From: Amia ocellicauda
Taxonomy: Eukaryota; Chordata; Actinopteri; Amiiformes; Amiidae
NCBI RefSeq assembly: GCF_036373705.1
Contig: NC_089856.1
Coordinates: 4,593,501 to 4,657,500 of the forward strand
Reading direction: 5' to 3'
DNA: 64,000 bases
Shown: positions 30,085-40,899 of the stretch, one piece after another
Position numbering within the stretch: position 1 is the first letter of the stretch
How the letters are laid out: every line of letters begins with the position of its first letter
Made by a program: the position numbers and the translations under genes
Notes under the pieces: model-generated
Database searches by the model: none
What the model was told of the DNA's origin: nothing
Seen by the model: the letters and a program-made list of their open reading frames with translations, nothing else

Positions 30085-30280
30085 CATTTTGAATTTACCA
30101 ACCATTTGCTGTCCAAGTATTGTGTATCTCATTCAAGTGCACAATCTCTTCTGACATTGCAGAATCTGAGAAAGAGACACAGGAGCAATGTAGGGGTCAA
30201 TAAATAATAGGCATTGTTATAGACAAGAAATACTGATGTTTAAGTAATGTTACATATGTATTAGATAATTCATGGTGAAG
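30085..30280. repeat. Duplicated intron block, gene B copy
   Basis: Collinear with 16026-16215. A further collinear pair is 15935-16010 with 28295-28375; the gene B side is stretched by a DD36E element inserted at 28685. Confidence 0.7.
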
Positions 30281-30373
30281 ACAAGTTGTGTATTATTAAA
30301 GTTAATAACAAATATATAATTGTAATGGATATGATATGGAGTTTAACATTAAAAAAATAGGACTTAAACTTAC

Positions 30374-30472
30374 GCTTAGTGATTACCATAAAGATGGAGA
30401 CAGTCCACACTGCCCAGATAATCAGCACAAGGATGTAGAGAATAACAGTGGACTTGTTTCCCCAGACAGCAG
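30374..30472 (-). pseudogene. Gene B transmembrane exon
   Basis: 99 nt with acceptor TTTCAG and donor GTAAGT. It reads [19 protein letters not shown] then AVWTVSIFMVITK, open and well matched to the gene A exon at 16353-16451. NKS is a glycosylation sequon on the cytoplasmic side, so unlikely to be used. Confidence 0.75.
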
Positions 30473-30599
30473 CTGAAAGCACCCATTTAAGGAAAGCAAA
30501 ATTTACAATTGGTTTCGTAAGATTATTGAAGGTATGAGGCAGCACTTATAAGAGTTAGACTGGGGCACACTGGATACAGATTCAGTTGAAAATTGATGG

Positions 30600-32520
30600 T
30601 TATATTTCAAGAATATACTACTAGAGGCTCAGGAGAAATTTGTACCAACATATTCAGGACCAAAAGACATTGGCCAAAATGGTTTAATAGAAGTATGCAA
30701 ACAAATATAGACAGAAATAAAATATTGTATAGTGCATACAAAGGAGATGGAGACAAAACAAAATTCAAAGAATAGATAGCATTAGAACTGCTATAAAAAA
30801 TGTTAAGAAATACACCAGGAAAGCAAAGAGGGAAATAGAAAGAAACATAGCTCTTGGAGCTAGAACTAATGCAAAGACCTGTTTCCAATACTATAACAGC
30901 AAGAGGTCAATAAAAGAGGAAGTGAAACAGCTAAAAGCTAAAAATGGCAGTAGTATCTTAGAAAATGAGAGATGTGGCAAATGCTGTAAATGAGTATTTC
31001 ACAGAGGTTTTAACAAAATAAATAACAGATAACATGCAACAGGTTAACAATCAATCCACTCAAACCCTAAGAGAGATCAGGATAAATGAGGAGGAGGTAC
31101 TAAAGGGACTAGAAGAAATAAAAACAAACAAATCACCTGGGCCAGATGGAATATTTCCAACAGTACTTAAAGAAATGAGGGAAATTATTTACAGGCTGCT
31201 AACTCAATTATTCCAAATGACACTTAGAACAGGGGATGTGCCAACTGACTGGAAGACAGCAAATGTCATACGAATCCACAAGAAAGGGGACAAAACTGAG
31301 ACAGGAAATTACAGACCAATCAGTCTCACCTGTATTACTTGTAACATTTTGGAAAACAATATTAAACAGAATATAGGGGAGAATCTTAATGAGAACCATA
31401 TTCTTGGTAGATCATGTCTTACTCATTTATTTGAGTTTTTTGAAAATGCAACTGCAGCTGTAGATCACATGAAAGCATATGATATTATATACTTAGATTT
31501 CCAAAAAGCTTTTGATAAGGTTCCACACCAAAGACTGATCCTCAAATTGGAAGCTGTAGGCATTCAGGGTAATGTAAGTAGATGGATTATGAACTGGTTT
31601 ATGTCTAGGAAACAGAGGGTGTCGATTAGAGGAGTTGCTTCTAACTGGAGTGAGGTTGTTAGTGGAGTTCCACAGGGATCAGTACTAGGGTTTTTGCTTT
31701 TTCTCATCTATATTAATGATCTGGACACTGGGATAATTAGCTAACTTGTCAAATTTGCAAATGATACTAAAATAGGTGGCTCAGCAGATACAATCTTGGC
31801 AGCACAGGCTATTCAAAGGGACTTGGATAACATTCAGTTGTGGTTGATGAAATTCAATGTGGACAAGTGCAAGGTAATACATGCAGGTAACAAAAATGTC
31901 CACTATAATTACACTATGGGAGGAATAGATCTGGAAGAAGTAACACATGAGAAAGACCTAGGAGTCTATGTGGACTAATTGCTTTCCCCATCCAAATAAT
32001 GTGGAGAAGCAATAAAAAAGGCAAACAAAATGTTATAAAATGTAGAATTTCAACCAAGCAAGTAATGTTCAGACTGTACAATGCACTAGTTAGAGCTCAT
32101 CTGGATACTGTGTACAGTTCTGGGCTCCACACTTCAAGAAAGATATCGCTGCTCTAGAGGCAGTTCAGAGGAGAGCAACCAGACTTATTCCAGGTCTGAA
32201 GGGAATGTCCTACTGAGAGACTGAGGAACTGAACCTTTTCACCCTGGAACAGAGGAGACTACGTGGGGACTTGATCCAAGTCTTCAAAATCATGAAAGGC
32301 ATCGACCACATCAAACCAGAGGAGCTTTTCCAGATCAGCAGGGACACACGCACCCGGGGACACAAATGGAAATTGGGCTTAAAGGCATTCAAGACAGACA
32401 ATAGCAGACACTTCTTCACACAGAGAGTTGTCACAATCTGGAACAAACTCCCCAGTATTGTGGTTGAAGCTGAACATTTGGGAACATTTAAAAATAGACT
32501 GGATAGCATCACTTAGTTAA
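30600..32520 (+). mobile_element. CR1-type LINE, 5'-truncated, with dead reverse transcriptase
   Basis: The longest LINE copy. From 31034 the frame shows NKSPGPDG, NYRPISLTC, YLDFQKAFDKVPHQRL and SGVPQGSVLG, in the order of a non-LTR reverse transcriptase. A TAA at 31742-31744 and FAND in place of the catalytic FADD (about 31755) inactivate it. The 3' part continues through HEKDLGVYVD and a segment ending near 32520 that recurs in four minus-strand fragments. It separates the gene B transmembrane exon from upstream duplicated sequence. Confidence 0.85.
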
Positions 32521-32619
32521 TGAATGGACCTCCACTCATTTTTAAACTTTCATATGTTCTTATTTTGCGCAGCTAAGCAGCAGAGCGCACAGCGCACAGT
32601 CGCCCAATGTGAAAATGTA

Positions 32620-32832
32620 ATAATAATAATAATAATAATAACAATAATAATAATTCCCATCTGTCTCTGTGCATCACTACCTGAACATTATTTAGACAGG
32701 TTCAAAAGAGCAAGTTTTCGAGAACTTGGTTTGCCTCATGTCTTGTCTGCACAACTGGAGTACTTATGAAACCCAGAATTGAGCACAGTAACAGATACAT
32801 ACATCTGGTTCTTCATTCATACATACATGACA
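32620..32832. repeat. Gene B copy of the intron block at 17340-17560
   Basis: Begins with an (ATA)n tract, then the shared CTGTGCATCACTACCTGAAC segment and the CATACATACATGA end, where a DD36E element (32835) inserted. Confidence 0.65.
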
Positions 32833-32834
32833 TA

Positions 32835-34051
32835 CACTCACCTAAAGGATTATTAGGAACACCATACTAATACTGTGTTTGACCCCCTTTCGCCTTCAGA
32901 ACTGCCTTAATTCTACGTGGCATTGATTCAACAAGGTGCTGAAAGCATTCTTTAGAAATGTTGGCCCATATTGATAGGATAGCATCTTGCAGTTGATGGT
33001 GATTTGTGCGATGCACATACAGGGCACGAAGCTCCCGTTCCACCACATCCCAAAGATGCTCTATTGGGTTGAGATCTGGTGACTGTGGGGGCCAGTTTAG
33101 TACAGTGAACTCATTGTCATGTTCAAGAAACCAATTTGAAATGATTCGACCTTTGTGACATGGTGCATTATTCTGCTGGAAGTAGCCATCAGAGGATGGG
33201 TACATGGTGGTCATAAAGGGATGGACATGGTCAGAAACAATGCTCAGGTAGGCCGTGGCATTTAAACGATGCCCAATTGGCACTAAGGGGCCTAAAGTGT
33301 GCCAAGAAAACATCCCCCACACCATTACACCACCACCACCAGCCTGCACAGTGGTAACAAGGCATGATGGATCCATGTTCTCATTCTGTTTACGCCAAAT
33401 TCTGACTCTACCATCTGAATGTCTCAACAGAAATCGAGACTCATCAGACCAGGCAACATTTTTCCAGTCTTCAACTGTCCAATTTTGGTGAGCTTGTGCA
33501 AATTGTAGCCTCTTTTTCCTATTGGAGTGGAGATGAGTGGTACCCGGTGGGGTCTTCTGCTGTTGTAGCCCATCCGCCTCAAGGTTGTACGTGTTGTGGC
33601 TTCACAAATGCTTTGCTGCATACCTCGGTTGTAACGAGTGGTTATTTCAGTCAAAGTTGCTCTTCTATCAGCTTGAATCAGTCGGCCCATTCTCCTCTGA
33701 CCTCTAGCATCAACAAGGCATTTTCGCCCACAGGACTGCCGCATACTGGATGTTTTTCCCTTTTCACACCATTCTTTGTAAACCCTAGAAATGGTTGTGC
33801 GTGAAAATCCCAGTAACTGAGCAGATTGTGAAATACTCAGACCGGCCCGTCTGGCACCAACAACCATGCCACGCTCAAAATTGCTTAAATCACCTTTCTT
33901 TCCCATTCAGACATTCAGTTTGGAGTTCAGGAGATTGTCTTGACCAGGACCACACCCCTAAATGCATTGAAGCAACTGCCATGTGATTGGTTGGTTAGAT
34001 AATTGCATTAATGAGAAATTGAACAGGTGTTCCAAATAATCCTTTAGGTGA

Positions 34052-34054
<3 letters not shown>
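32835..34054 (-). mobile_element. DD36E element, copy B3, reverse orientation
   Basis: 1220 bp with both TIRs and TA duplications. The right side runs into a (TA)n tract of about 60 bp (34055-34116). It sits within the gene B intron region, exactly at the end of the duplicated block 32620-32832. Confidence 0.92.
32867..33906 (-). pseudogene. DD36E transposase, copy B3, frameshifted and catalytic Asp lost
   Basis: Carries the same 1-bp deletion as copy B2 (STPIGKRG), which splits the frame near 33424. In addition the second catalytic residue is Asn (QQNNAPCH), so the product would be dead even if the frame were whole. Confidence 0.88.
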
Positions 34055-34117
<63 letters not shown>

Positions 34118-34120
<3 letters not shown>

Positions 34121-34580
34121 CAAACCGCCTTGGCTGTACACGTGTGCGGGTCTTCTCTGTGATATTCTTAGGAGTAAAAACAAGTCATGACTCAGGGAGG
34201 AGGTTGCAAAAACAGGGCTGTGCCTGTATGTGTACTTCAAACAAAACAAAACCACTGGAGTTGTAACTAATCTTACATAATCATTCTATTTTAAACAAAG
34301 TCTGGAATAAATATGCCTTGGCTTTCTCCTTATGAGCTAACTCTGTTTTCCAGAACACTCAGCCTATTGTCTCTCTATTCTCTCTCTCAGGCCCGCCTTA
34401 TATATCTGGTGAATAATTGAGGAAGTAGCACCAGGTGACCACATTAGGTGGTAGAATGGCTGCCTGAGAGTTTCTGGGAAGTGTAGTTGTCTAGGGTCGG
34501 TATTCTACTCTAGAGTACAGACCTTGCAGCAGACCTGGCCTGACATATCTGCCATGAATGTCCCTGCACCTTGGTTTGTC
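34118..34580. mobile_element. Small non-autonomous DNA transposon with short TIRs
   Basis: Left end GTGACAAACCGCCTTGG, right end CCTTGGTTTGTCAC, so GTGACAAACC is shared inverted, about 465 bp apart. It is placed between a (TA)n tract and the gene B exon-1 block. It has no coding content. Confidence 0.55.
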
Positions 34581-34592
34581 ACAATATATGTC

Positions 34593-34746
34593 ACAATATT
34601 TGCTCCAGTTAAAGTGTTCAGGCTTTGAATTCTATGTTATCATTCTCCTTTTTGAAAACAACAGATTCATTCTGGGAAGACCACCTTTCTCTCTCTTGGT
34701 TTAAATAACACCTTTACCTGGATCTCCATCTCCTTTCCCAGCTTTG
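34593..34746. repeat. Exon-1/intron-1 block shared with 24095-24248
   Basis: The second copy of the near-identical block. It begins about 10 bp after the right end of an inverted-repeat element and runs into the gene B exon-1 remnant. Confidence 0.75.
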
Positions 34747-34778
34747 CAATATGTCTGGATATCTCGGTTGAATTCGTA
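34718..34778 (-). pseudogene. Gene B exon-1 remnant
   Basis: The donor and the last codons (KAGKGDGDP) match gene A exon 1, and NEYEFN replaces NEYGNIDFN. The sequence upstream of NEY is unrelated to gene A and gives no in-frame ATG, so the start codon and promoter were lost. Confidence 0.6.
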
Positions 34779-36002
34779 TTCATTGCAGTGACAGCTGGAG
34801 AGACTCTCCAATGGCGTGGCTCAGTGGGCACTGGCCCATGGACTGGCCTCAGGGCAGGTGGTGGCTATTTTCATGGAAAGCTGCCCCCTCATGGCTGGGA
34901 TTGGCTAAAGTCGGGCCCTCATAAATTTCATCCTGTGGCAGGATTCGCTGATGCACTGCATGGGCGTGTCTGGAGCCAGAGTCCTCCTCTTTGGGGGAGT
35001 TACCAGATGGTATGGATTTAAAAGGGGAATTTACAATGAAGTTTAGCACCTAATAAACTGCATAAAATAAACAGTCCAGTTAAAGTTCTGATCTGTTTGC
35101 ATGGTGAGATATACCAGTGTGAATGCAGTAATTGAGTTTATTGACATGAGGGTCAATGTGTCTGATCGTGTTTTCAGAAAAGTGGGCTTCTTATATTTTT
35201 GAACACTATCAGTAAAGTATACCCTCTCCAAGGAGATGAGAGGCAGGTGAGGTAAATGAGGATTGATAATTAGATAATGAGCTGATGAACATGGAGCCAG
35301 GGGGAAGAACACAGAAACTGAGACAAGGGTGGCCATACCCATTTCCTTTTTTTCTTGTGCTTTTCTGTTTCTTGCCTCTTTTGTCAGGGGAGAAGCTCCG
35401 TCCTGCTAATGAATGGTAGGGTTGTACAGTTGTACTATGGCAGCATTAAATGGAAAATAGGTTAATAATATTTATTCTATAACCACTAATTTGATCCAAT
35501 AAAAACGGTTACAATGAATGTGATGAGATCTGTATATTAATGAATCTGTAACCGTAGAAAAGTAGAGAGACTTCTGTAGATTGTATTTTATACACCAGAC
35601 ACAGAGGACCTTCAAGAAGATCCACCATGCCTGTTTTTGGTGAGACTTTGCTCAGATATATGGTTTACACTTATAATTACAAAACAAAGATGGGATCGAA
35701 TAGATCCTAAAACACAATAGTTGGTCGATGATATCGCAGAATCAATAGAAAACATACCATGGATGCTCAGGAAACAGATTCGCTGACAATGATTATAGGA
35801 AGGGGTTGCTTAGCAAGGTATGACAAATAACGCCTGTGTAATGCCGGGGAACACCAGGGAAGGTGGATCCAGGTGCAGAGAGTAAGGTCAGGTCAAACGA
35901 GGGGTCTAGGGCCAGCAAACTGTTTCAACGAGGGCAAGGCTAAAGTTGATGTCGGAAATCAGTCCAAAGGTCAAGGGATCAGGCAACACTATATGTTTTA
36001 GT
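34779..36002. other. Upstream of gene B, no gene recognised
   Basis: GC-richer block 34800-35010 is unrelated to gene A exon 1 upstream sequence. 35850-35990 looks like an unassigned fish repeat. Confidence 0.45.
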
Positions 36003-36205
36003 ACAATATATGGTCAGGATCCTAGGATATGGCATAGGATCCTGTTTGAACCTGTAAGATCTTGCAGGATTTTGAACAGGATCCTAAAAGGTCCTACAAG
36101 GTCCTATGAGATCCTGTAAGATCCAGTGTAGGATCCTACATGATCTTGTAAGGTCCTGCACAGTATCTTACAAGATATTGTAAAACCCTGTAAGACCTTG
36201 TAGGA
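36003..36205. repeat. GATCCT-rich degenerate short-period array
   Basis: Many variants of AGGATCCTGTAAGATCTTG, roughly 10-11 bp apart, in both orientations over about 200 bp. It is not a standard microsatellite. Confidence 0.6.
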
Positions 36206-37519
36206 TGTTCAATAAGTAAGTGAAGGTCAAATAATGAAAGGAAACTACTTCCTGAGCATCCTGAGGGTGCTGGTGGTCATTTGATTAGAATTTGTTTATT
36301 GTAAGTTGATTAATGACTTGGAGAGTTTTGAATCGAAGTGGGGTATAAATAATGCTCTGTGTGATGTTGGTGCTGACAGGGCACTGTTTTCTTTCTGTAA
36401 CCATTTCACAGGTTTTTGTTCATTTAAATTTACAAATGTATTTATTGAAACAATTCACGAGGGGGTTAAAATAATAAAGTATATATACTTGTGTCTCACA
36501 TAGGTTTTTAGGATTGTAGTTGCGTATGTTGCTCTACTTGTCCGAATAATAGGTCTTAAATAGGTCTGTACAAGGGCGTCTGCTAAGAAATAAGCAATAA
36601 TAATAATAATTTATATAATTTATAAATTTATATGTGTAGTCAGGGTCTACATCTTTTCATCACGGGCATTTCATAACGCGAGACATTACATCACCAGCAT
36701 CAGTTCATAACCACTTTGCATATTCAGTTACAAACTACACACACACCGTTTCTTTTTGTTTAGATTGCATATTCTGTAGTGACCTATGATTCCAAAACAG
36801 ACTTTTGTCAAATTCTACAGTCAGTGCCGTTTCTATAGTTTTGGGGGCCCTAAGCAGGATTTGATTTGGGGTCCCCCTCACTGTAGCCCACTTGGCACAA
36901 CATCACACTAACATAAGCTTAAGCCTACTGTCTTGTAAACGTTTGTAGAAGCACACATTTGTATGAAGAAACATTCAATGTACAAATTTACATGTAAAGA
37001 CTAAAGAGGGATCTGTCAGTAGCAAAATCTTTTATTTATAAAAGTCTGGAACACAGTTAGATCAGCACAATTGCATTATGATACTTGGCCACTAGATGAG
37101 ATTGTATTGGGACTGTAACACAAGACAAACACTGGCATGATGAACTGACAAGGTAACAAAAAAGCTATTAAAAGCTTAATAGTTTAAAAGTTTAAAATAT
37201 ATACAACTTCCACAGAACAATTAACTTAATTGACATTGAAATGGCCCTTAAACCAGTATGGAGGGTAATCTGTGCCAAAAATAAATACATATCCTAGGAA
37301 ATAAATAAAATATGAAATAAATAAATACATAAATAGTTAAACACAAAACAAATCTAAATATATATGTATTTATTTTTGTATTTAATGTATCTATTTCCTA
37401 TTTTATTTATTATTTTATTTACTTCATTATTTATTTCACACACAATTTACGACAACAACAACAACAACAGCAAAAAACATAATGTACTAACGCCAATTAA
37501 AAACAAACAAAGATAAGAA
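36206..37519. other. Low-complexity, no gene recognised
   Basis: SINE-tail-like motif at 36565-36600. AT-rich AAATAAATA runs at 37280-37440. Confidence 0.45.
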
Positions 37520-37720
37520 TAGTCTTCCTCAAAGGACCGCAGTGGTCTGCAGCACTCCTGAACCACTGCAGGGACCAGGGCAGACCACTCACTCGATATG
37601 GTCCGAGTGGTCCTGATCATGGACCACAGCATGCTACAACCCCCTCTGAGCCGGCTCGCAGTTCTGCTCTGTACCAATGTATAATGTACAATCTGCTTTA
37701 CATAGCCTGTGCACACAAAC
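37520..37720. repeat. GGACCAC-rich interspersed repeat, copy 1
   Basis: Contains AACCACTGCAGGGACCAGGG and TCGATATGGTCCGAGTGGTC. Copies lie at 49560-49745 and, partly, 44670-44715. The unit is rich in GGTCC/GGACC palindromes. Confidence 0.6.
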
Positions 37721-38199
37721 AACTGTCCTGATTAAATTCAAAAGTTCAGTCACATACAAGTAGTCTCAGATAGATTAATAAAATAACAATAACAAGTTCT
37801 ATGCCTCTATAATGTGAATGCACTATGGGTTTGAAATGCTCTGTGCAGCGTGTATGATGAAACAAATTAATTTCATGTTTTATTTATTTCATATTTTATT
37901 ATATTTATTTAATTATATTTTAATTTTGGCACGGATTACCCGGCATAAATCAGGCAGGTGCAAAATGCAAAAAATAATAACCTACCAGAACAGCTAGGTG
38001 GTTTTGGTTGAGCTGAGGATGCTCCCCCAAAATACTTCAATAACCCTCCTGAGGATGTTATACATGCATTAGAACATCATGGACACTGCATGTTGTGAAT
38101 TATAAACGCTTTTCACCTATGATGTATTAAACACAATTGCTTGCATACTAGGTATATCTGTAGTTCTCATATTACAGTAATAATCTAATAGTAATAAGT

Positions 38200-38368
38200 T
38201 GCAGCACTGTGGAGTAGTGGTTAGGGCTCTGGACTTGTAACTGGAAGGTTCAAATCTTGGGTGGGGCAATGTTGTCACTTAGATTGCTCCAGTAAAATAT
38301 CCAGCTGTATAAATGGGTACAAATGTACGTTGCTCTGGGTGTCTGCTAAGTAACTGATAATAATATAT
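38200..38368 (+). mobile_element. tRNA-headed SINE
   Basis: The head has an A-box-like GAGTAGTGGTTAGGGCTCTG and a B-box-like GGTTCAAATC. The tail reads GGGTGTCTGCTAAGTAACTG followed by an ATA-rich end. The same unit occurs reversed at 41634-41843. Confidence 0.8.
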
Positions 38369-39189
38369 GTATTAATTAAACCAAATTCATTAATTGGTTT
38401 GTGAAATAATCAAGTAGACCTGCATTTCTTAAACCCATTTTGTACAATGACAGTTAGTGGTTTACACATTTTTTCCCCAAGCTCAGTCCTAGTCAGCAGC
38501 ACCCCATCATGTGTAGTCTGAAGACTTTCAATCAACACAGGTGCTGACTGATATTTATTACACACTTTGCAGGTTAAAATAACTCTATCAAGACCAAGCT
38601 ACAATTATCAAATCCCATTTGCTGATTAGATTTTAAATAACTGGCTAATTAGTTAACTTGATCATTAATCCTCTAGGTAGCAGCGTTATAACAAAAAAGT
38701 TTAACAAACCTCTTGCAGATCCTATTCAAGGTACAGATACAAATACACTGCCCCAATGTTATAATAAAACGCTATTTGATGGCAGGTAAGGTGAACTTGG
38801 ACTGTCCAGTTAAAGTAACAAGAAAAAACCTCACACAGCCACCCAGCTATCTGGTTTAGATACATATTTTAACACACACACATGAAATGCTCACACACAT
38901 GCATATGAAACACATGCATTTAAAGTGCATGCTAGAAATTTTCATATAGATACTTGTATTTTTCATATGTGTATATGCGAGCACTTCATATGTGTGTGAG
39001 AGAATTTCAGTATATCCAGAAGTCATTTCACTATATCCGGAAGTTAGTTCATAGGTAAATGACAACTAGTCTCATCAATTAGCCCAGCAACAATAGGTTC
39101 CCAACAATTCGCCCACGTCATACATTCTCCACATGAGCATTTGTAACAATGAATGCATTTACTTATTGTACAGCCATAGAACACATACA

Positions 39190-39330
39190 TATTGTAGCGT
39201 GCCAGAGGGTAGTGTAGGGATCTTGAGCCTCACTACAGGGCCTGGGCCTTTCAGTGATATGGTAAGATCACTGCATTGTGGTGTGGGACCCCAGGGTTTG
39301 ATTTCCTGTTGTGGCTGCTACCCCTGAAAT
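39190..39330 (+). mobile_element. Possible second tRNA-like SINE head
   Basis: ATGGTAAGATCACTGCATTG and GGGTTTGATTTCC are spaced like Pol III A and B boxes. A weaker similar pair is at 39430-39510 (GAGTTCGATTTC). No matching body was found. Confidence 0.35.
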
Positions 39331-39694
39331 ACTACAATGTATATTTTTATACATTTATTTGAGACTAACTCCAATTATTCAGTCACATACAACAAGCAAT
39401 CAGGACAGTTGGATGCATCTATAGCCAACTACTGTCTTCGCTGGTGTAGTATTTATGGAACACCGCTGTGATTTGGCCATTTTGAGTTCGATTTCTGATG
39501 TAGGGGTATTATTTCTTATGTAGGTATATATTTTTTGAAATTATATATATATATACTATTATTTCCCGGAGTCAATGGTATCAGAGTAGAACGAATAATT
39601 ATAAGGTGATTAATAAGGCTTTTACACAGCTTCATATTTTTCAGCTATGTGTGTCTGTGTGAGAGAGCATTTCATATTATTTTTATTTATTTAT

Positions 39695-39835
39695 GTATTT
39701 AATGTATTAGCAGACACCCTTATCTATGGCGACTTACACAATATAAGAGCATTACAAAAGTTCAATGCAGTATAAAATTACAGATCAAAACAATACAATT
39801 ACAAGTTCAAAATTACCCAAATGAATAGGAAAAAT
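39695..39835. repeat. SINE-tail-like repeat fragment
   Basis: TTAGCAGACACCCTTATCTA with GCGACTTACACAATATAAGA, a motif recurring at 7415-7470, 36565-36600, 52095-52170 and 56300-56350. It is the familiar tail segment of fish SINE-like repeats. Confidence 0.6.
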
Positions 39836-40582
39836 ACAGCCCTATGTATGCGTGCGTTTCATATGCGTGTGCGAGCTACTCAATTTCATATATGTCTGTG
39901 TGCGAGCACTTCATATGTGTTTGTGTGTTCACAACTGCACATTACTGTTGTATTCATGTCAATTTTTACCAGGGTATCTTACAGCATTGGTTTATCCTAA
40001 TGCCCAGGGAATACTGGGAAACTGCTTTTGCCTTTGAATGACACAATAACATTTGTTTGCTTTATAATTAAGAAAATAAAGACTTCCTGACACTAGACAA
40101 ACACTATTCTGCAACAAACCAGAAAATCGAAGTATGAATGATTAATCGTGACAACCAAGTATTTTAGAAAATATCTGTGAATCCAAAAAGGAACATTAAA
40201 CATATTAAATAAAAAGTTGCCTGTAATGCAGTGCAGGTTAAATTCAAACTCACTGTATAGAAAGTACATGACGAACTCACAGCCAGCTGTTTATGTATTT
40301 ACATACTGCAACATTAAAGAGAGTGGGACACCATCTGTAGGATAACCAAAATTGTAACTTAATCACTAAAGCAAACAATGTACAGAGACACACACATACT
40401 GTACAGGATTACACTACAATACATGGGCTGTGAGCACACAGAGGAATGGAGATCAACAGAAGCTGTGCTCTGATCTTCTGTGGTTGGCCGAGTCACACAG
40501 AGCTGTGCTGGAGACTGAGGGTCTACAGAGGCAGGAAAACAGACAAGAGCTGAGCTGTCAGGATTCACTCAGACTCATCCTC

Positions 40583-40890
40583 TCACACAGCAGCACTGCT
40601 TGGCCAAACCAAGCCGATCATGGAGATGAAACATTGGATGTGTTTCCTCCTGGATTTCTTATTTGTTTTAGCTTCCAGCACTACAGCAGTGAAAGCACTG
40701 TGTGGATGACGTCCCACACAATGACAAGTCATCCACGGCAGGAGCTCCTCAACCTCCTCTGATTCATAGGAGGGAACATCTTGAAGCTGGATCTCTTGGG
40801 AGGTCTGGATGAAGACTGTATTCATCGCCGTCACCACCCAGGCCACCAGGCCCTCTGAGATGTGGCCCAGCTCTTCCAAGGATGCCTGAT
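40583..40890 (-). CDS. Unrecognised open exon-like frame
   Basis: Open minus-strand frame following an acceptor-like TTTGATCAG at about 40888. It reads ASLEELGHISEGLVAWVVTA, then DVPSYESEEVEELLPW and a basic tail with KKSRRK. The acidic/hydrophobic mix and moderate GC look more protein-like than its surroundings, but I recognise no family, found no partner exons, and a chance frame remains possible. Confidence 0.25.
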
Positions 40891-40899
40891 CAAATACAG

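Larger units (their letters stand above)
25966..34778 (-). pseudogene. Tandem C-type lectin receptor paralogue, probably broken (gene B)
   Basis: Same strand and exon order as gene A, but incomplete. Recognised pieces: exon-1 remnant (34718-34778), transmembrane exon (30374-30472), stalk exon (26613-26666), first lectin exon (26291-26442) and a short terminal exon (25966-26038). There is no middle lectin exon between 26038 and 26291, no cytoplasmic YINV exon, and the exon-1 remnant lacks an in-frame ATG. A CR1 LINE (about 30.6-32.5 kb), two DD36E elements and an inverted-repeat element sit inside. Individual exons are open and their splice sites look usable, so a shortened transcript is conceivable; I judge a non-functional or decaying duplicate more likely. 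Confidence 0.65.
38868..39930. repeat. GAGCACTTCATATGTG motif cluster in inverted arrangement
   Basis: Variants of TGTGTGCGAGCACTTCATAT occur at 38980-39000, 39640-39675 and 39850-39920, and in reverse at 38870-38935. Intervening sequence is unrelated. Confidence 0.45.

Noticed and set aside
33995..34266. Open frames rich in alternating Tyr and Ile
   Set aside because: They translate (TA)n tracts; the same holds for 42627-42997 and 4558-4746.
35620..35646. CCACCATGCC start followed by a GTGAGA donor
   Set aside because: It gives only five codons and no downstream exon could be found; probably chance.
38200..38275. Functional tRNA gene suggested by A- and B-box-like motifs
   Set aside because: The cloverleaf cannot be completed, and the sequence continues into a SINE body that is repeated at 41634-41843.
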